In this document: positions 12,401 to 18,400 of the stretch, piece by piece
How the letters are laid out: each line of letters opens with the position of its first letter
How positions within the stretch are numbered: position 1 is the first letter of the stretch
Assembly (NCBI GenBank): GCA_019648995.1
Contig: BLXT01002217.1
Span: forward strand, 1,228,974-1,250,252
Source: Plakobranchus ocellatus
Taxonomy: Eukaryota > Mollusca > Gastropoda > Plakobranchidae
Length of the DNA stretch: 21,279 bases
Direction: 5' to 3'
The notes under the pieces: model-generated
Told to the model about the DNA's origin: nothing
The model's input: the letters and a program-made list of their open reading frames with translations, nothing else
The model's database searches: none
Program-made: the position numbers and the translations under genes

Positions 12401-15400
12401 TACCTTGGCCACTCAGTGCAATGTTTTCATCACTTGAAGACATGACATCATCAGTGTAAGAGAAAGACGATGTTTTGCCCACAAAAATGTTGTCGTCAAT
12501 CTCACAATACTTATCCTGCAGATGAGATATAGTGTTATACTAATCTTTAGTCAGTTTGGGCAACATGTGATGATCATATTGTTTGCTTAGCTTTATGTTT
12601 GATAAAAGCTATTAACTCTTTCCGGATGAAAGCCAATATATTGGCGCTTGACAGGTCTCTCTGTTCTTGTTGTTTAAGCGAAAAATCCGTCTTGAAAAGG
12701 TTAATGATTAGTTGTTTTACCCAACTTTAAATAGATCATGGTCATAAAAAAACTAATTTCCCATTGAATCATCATGCCCTCTTTTATGAGTTGGATGTAA
12801 GGAAGAAATAAAGTATTAGCAGGAACATAAGCTAATTGTTCTGCATCAGATCTGGCATTTTGACTTAAATGATTAAACAAGAGGCAAAAGCTCACGAATT
12901 AAAACATGCAAAAATTTCAGTCAATTTTTTTTCCTTATCTTCTTACTCCTTAAAGAAACGAAGTCTTTGAAAGCAAGGCATGTTCTGTTTAATTATTTTG
13001 TCGTGCTTGACAAAGCTCGTACACACACACATGGTGATATTTTCACCTCTTGCTAGATAAACTTGCATGTCTGACTAAAGAACCATTGTCTACAAACAAC
13101 AAAATCTTCTGCTTCTGCTTCTGTTTCTAGACATTTAATCAGGTCACAGACTAGAGTAAAAAATAGTTTACCGCATAAGCATGCCCAGTAGCGCTGGGTC
13201 CTATCACCATAGGAAATATTCCGATGCCGTTTTCTATGAGCCGGTTATTTTTCAGTACTACACTTGGCTCATTGTTGTAGTAGATGCCAAAGTCAAAGTT
13301 CTTCCACAGAGTGAAACCACTGTATGTGACACAAGTTGCATCAGCTGCAGGGTCCTCGGGGAAAATTCCAACTCCTGCAGACAAAAGAAATACGATCAAA
13401 ACACTTATTGGTTTGGTTAATACACCTGATTTGTACTGAAAGAAACTTCTTGCTCGGTGCTGTTAATGTACAGTTTGAATAGCACAACACTTTATAGATG
13501 GATTTTGAGATAGATCAATAGACAGATAGAGAGATAGAGAGAGATACAGATAGAAAGGATAAAAAAGAGGGGAGAGTGCGAAAAACAGCTATATAGATAG
13601 ATGGATAAAAGGATAGGCAAATTGCAATGATGAGAGAGATAAAAATCAAGATGAAGAGATTCACAGATTTTTTTAATGAAGACTAAAGACTTAAGACTAT
13701 CTCAATCTTTGACAGAAGCTGTTCGACTTTTGAAGAAATCAAACCCACAATTTCGACTTATATTGAAAGCAAAGCAAAAATCAAAATACGAGACGGTATT
13801 TCCAGCAGAACTGACTCACCAATAAGTGCCCCGCTAGCTCTATTATTGGACCAGAGGCCGCTGTCTCCTGTGGTACAAGCCTGGCCTGGTAAGTGGAAGC
13901 CCAGGCGCTCGGCACCGGCCACTGTGTTGTTGATCAAAACCAGGCCTGTAGAGAGTGACCCCTCAAAAGCACCCTCGTACTCAATGTTGAATGGCTCAGA
14001 CCTGTCCAAATATGAACCTGGCCATATGCTGAGTGCAACCAAGTTGTTGGTCACTTCGACATCTGTCCCTTCCACTCGGATACCTGGGATATGGTTGCAT
14101 ATCAAATGATAAGTCTATGTCTTTAAAACGTCAACTTGTGATACTGAGTGATAAAAAAGAACGTGAAAACTTTGATAGAATATTGAAAATGATGTTCAAT
14201 GTAAGTCATTCAATAAGTAGCGTACATGTATGAAGAATTTGCATTTCTACTGTTCATCATGGTGATGATAATGATGATGATGGTGATAATAATGGCGTTA
14301 GTTATTACTGGTGATGCTAATCAATATGATAATGACGGAGAAATGGATAATCAAGATGGCCAAAGCAATAATCTTTTATTTTTTAACCATTTTCATTCTC
14401 TATGTGTGATAGCTCAAAACATATGAAAAGCTAAATAAAAAAACGAGATCACAATGAAATACAAAAGGTAATGAGAGTACACGCCACAGCTTAAGTACAT
14501 ACAAGTCTTGTTTACCTGGCCCCACTGTGTGATGAACTGTGTTCTCATCTATCTCTAGACCCTGGATGGCAAAGGCTCCAATAGCTGTACTGTAGCCGTT
14601 ATGGAAGGCACAACGTTTCACAAAGGAATACATGATCTGGCCTGGGGTGCTCGTTGTATCCATGAAGGTCAGTGAGAACCTGGCATCATAATTCTCAGTA
14701 AAGCCTTCTTGACCAGTGTGGAAGAATTCAACATTCGAGAATTGACCAAATCCTGAGAAGAGAAAAGTGGATTAGTGGATTTAAGAGCGATGTAAGTGTA
14801 TGATGGTACCGAGTATTAGTGCTCCGAAATATATCAAACGTTTGTGTAGATGAACCGCAAAACTTTTTATAACCATTGTCTGACTAGGCTCTTATTGCTG
14901 ACAAGAGGTGAAAACATTCACGTTTTGATAAAATTGCCATTGCTTTATTTATTGTTAGATGGAATGACAGTTTTATTCCTTTTGAATTCTATTCTACACG
15001 TTCTTCCTCTATCTTTACCTCTATACCCTAGATATCAATGGAAGCGGTGCTAGTGTGATAAACCTGTGATTGAATTGTTTAAATAAGTCAGGAAAATGTA
15101 GAAAGCTGTTTCTTGCACCAGAAAATTTAGTAGGAGAAACACAAATACACAAGAAAAACAACAGTGAATTACCTGCGCGTTGTTCCCCATCATAGAAAGT
15201 CTGTCCCACAAGGACTCTTGCACCAAATGACTCGCTCTCTGAACCTGTGTACTCGTTACCTTCAATCTTAATGTTGCGGGTGAGTAAAGCCACCTCAGCC
15301 TTCATCTCTAGGGTTGTACCGTCAATGGTTGTGTTGTATGCTGGAGGGAAGAAATAGGATATGTATTCAATTTTCCCAAGTGCTGATCTGAGTTTAATGA

Positions 15401-18400
15401 AGTCACATTTATTAATATTAAAGAGTTATTGAAGAAAAAACAATAAGATTGCAAATTAAATATCCAAATTTTATGTCAGTATTTGTAACAGAGGCTAAGA
15501 ACATCTTGACATTTTAGTGATAGCTAGGTTTTTAAACAAAAGAAAATAGGCCATCCAAATCCAAGATATTGCCTTTACTTCTAAAGCCATTTTCTGACTA
15601 GCCACCATTTCTGTTACTGTAGCCTTTATGCAATGATGAACCTAAAGAACTGAAATTTACGTGTGAACCAGTTTTGGTAATTTTAACAGCATTGTTTAGG
15701 TATTTAACATTCAGGGATTAACTGTTTCGTTTACCTAATGTGGACATTTATCAGTGTAGTTGAGGTATACAAAACTGCAAAGGGCTAGCTATTTTGTTTA
15801 CCTAAATGTGTGAACCTGACAGAATCGTTGAGAGATATTACATTGCCAGAGACAGAGGTAATTGTAAACGTCTCAGTGTGCCAAGAGTTATAGTCAGTTG
15901 TTGTTAGCAGAATCTCATTGCCGGCTGACCAGCCCACGTTGTCCTCTACTGTGAGGGTTTGATCACCAACATTGGCTGTTTCACTCAGTCTTGTTCTGAT
16001 GATACCTGGATCAACTCCGTGTAACTGCAATCCTCCAAATGCACCTGATCAGTAAAAAGAAAAAGAGCATTTAGAACACAGAGTCTCAATATGAAATTTC
16101 ACTGTATTGTTTGACTGTTGTATGAATTGTAAATTCCCATATCTCAGCAGAATAATTATATTATCTCTATGCAATTTCACCATTTAAAAGTTGATAACAG
16201 TGCATTGCAAAACGCAAATCCTGTACAAAAAGAATAACTAAGTGAATTTTCCAAAATCCCATCACTGCCAGTTCTTTTTTTTAATGCTTGATTTACATAT
16301 GTAAAAACATCTTCTAGCTAGGAGAAATAACTTTGGTAGGAAATTCATTTTACATATAAATGCAGTCATTTGAAAAACGTGAAGGAGACTGAGCAGAGAT
16401 GCAAATCATACTAGTTTTTCAACTGTCTCATCTTTCTGGGCCAAAAGTCAGAATCGACTTATTTAGAACTAAAAAAATTTTCTTTTCCATGGTTTATCAG
16501 ATAAACAAAGAAAAATTCCCATCTGTTGTCCTTACCAATAAACTTGGCTCCCGGCGGAGCTCCACTGACATGAGGGAAAACCTCAGACCGTTGATGACCG
16601 TTGAGTAGAATGCGGAGTCTGCCCCGGAAAGGCTGTGCCTGGGACCAACCAGCGACAAGTCGACCAGTGATGTGAATGTAGTCTGCCTCCAGCAGTATGT
16701 CCAGGCTAGAGTTATCCAACATCTGCAGACCGCCCTCAATGATGAGCTTGCCCAGTTTGGGTAGAGGCTTGTCCACTACAATCCAACGATCTGGTAAGGA
16801 AGAGTGGTAGGGTGATTTTTATGAAAACTGGGCTTTTTATTTCATAGGGAAAAAAGATATGACAAGAAAGTATGCCCAAAATAGAAACAGAAGACAGTCT
16901 AAACATTTTGCTTTTCAACGTCCACAAAGAAATCTTCATGTGTTTTCTTACACACTGTGTCATACTGTGATGCTGTAACTGGAATGGAAATGAGTTGTTT
17001 TTTGCAAAAATCACTAGTTCTTTTAAAAGTGATCGTCTTTCAGCATTTTTTTCAAAATTGATTAATCATTATGAAAATGAACTGAGGAGAAGGAACAATC
17101 CATTCATTTATGAAAATTCCTTGTTTAGTTAGAAAATCATTACTGAAAGTTTTTTACACCGTATAAAGTATAAACCTTGTCACAAGCCTTGAGGTATGGT
17201 CAAGTCTTCATTATCCACTGGTTCCACCCCAGAGGCTGTTAGGTTGACCCACGTGGCCGGATCTGACCACATCTCAGCATGGCTGGGGTCAAGTTCCACC
17301 TCCATTGGAAGTGGCGGTGGTTGGCAGCCTCTGTAGTAACATCGGAAGATTCGTGCATCGATACTCAAGTCTGTATCCGCAATACTTGATACCGCCCGCT
17401 TTTTGCGGCTGAGCCGACTCACTGAAAGGATTGTGGTTACACAAGTCACAATTATTTAACTGCAGAAAAAAAAGTTTGCATGGGTTATACATATTTTGAT
17501 ACAAAGTTATTGACAGATGATTTGGCAAAACCGAAGGTTCAGTTATTAGTCTTTGTTTCTTTAAGATTTGGATGAAACCAGGAGCACAAGTAAGTACTTC
17601 AACACCTCTAAGTTAAAATAGATCATGCAGTAGGTTTGATGTATCTAAACGGAAAACAAGACAAAGCTCATGTACATACTTGAAAGGCATAAGTTGAGGA
17701 ATTATGAAATAGAAAAGAATTAGTTATGTAAAATGTACATCAGTGTATGAGGTATTGGAATTACCATAAAAGAATTCACAAAGAGAAAAGATACGGTTCT
17801 AGGATTTCTGCTTAACTGTGGTGCATTTGCTTTCACTTGTATGTCCTCTTTCCTTTCCTACCTGCATAAGTGATGGTCATATCAGGGACGTTGTAGTACC
17901 ACTCTCCATGGGAAACTGGCCCAGACAGCATAGAATCAGACATGTTATGCACCTGGCTAGCACCATCCAGGTAAATGCGGTCTGGCTTCTGGTCGGCAAA
18001 CTGTGTAAACACCAGGTAATCTCCAACCTGCATGTATATACGTCAAACAAAATAAACCATAGCGACATTGTGATACATTTGTGTCATTTCCCTCACTTTA
18101 TATTCCTTTTCAACATGGACCTATCAGGACAGGTCTGGAATAACAAAAAAAAAACTGAAAACACGACATTGTGCTCTTGACCTAACCCTAACACCTAAAG
18201 GTATGGGATGGAAAGATATGGTCGCTCATGCTAGAAAACAAGGCATTGGGGATGATGGGAATGAGGATGATGATGGAGATGATGTTGATGCTGGAGATGG
18301 TGCTGATAAATATGATGATATTAATAATCCTGAAAGTGGTGGTGAAGATAGAAATGCTAGTGACGGTAATGATGGTGATGAGCTTGATGGTGTTGTAGTG

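Noticed and set aside
18181-18192. CCTAACCCTAAC, resembling two telomere repeats
   Set aside because: Only two units inside an intron; expected by chance at this length.
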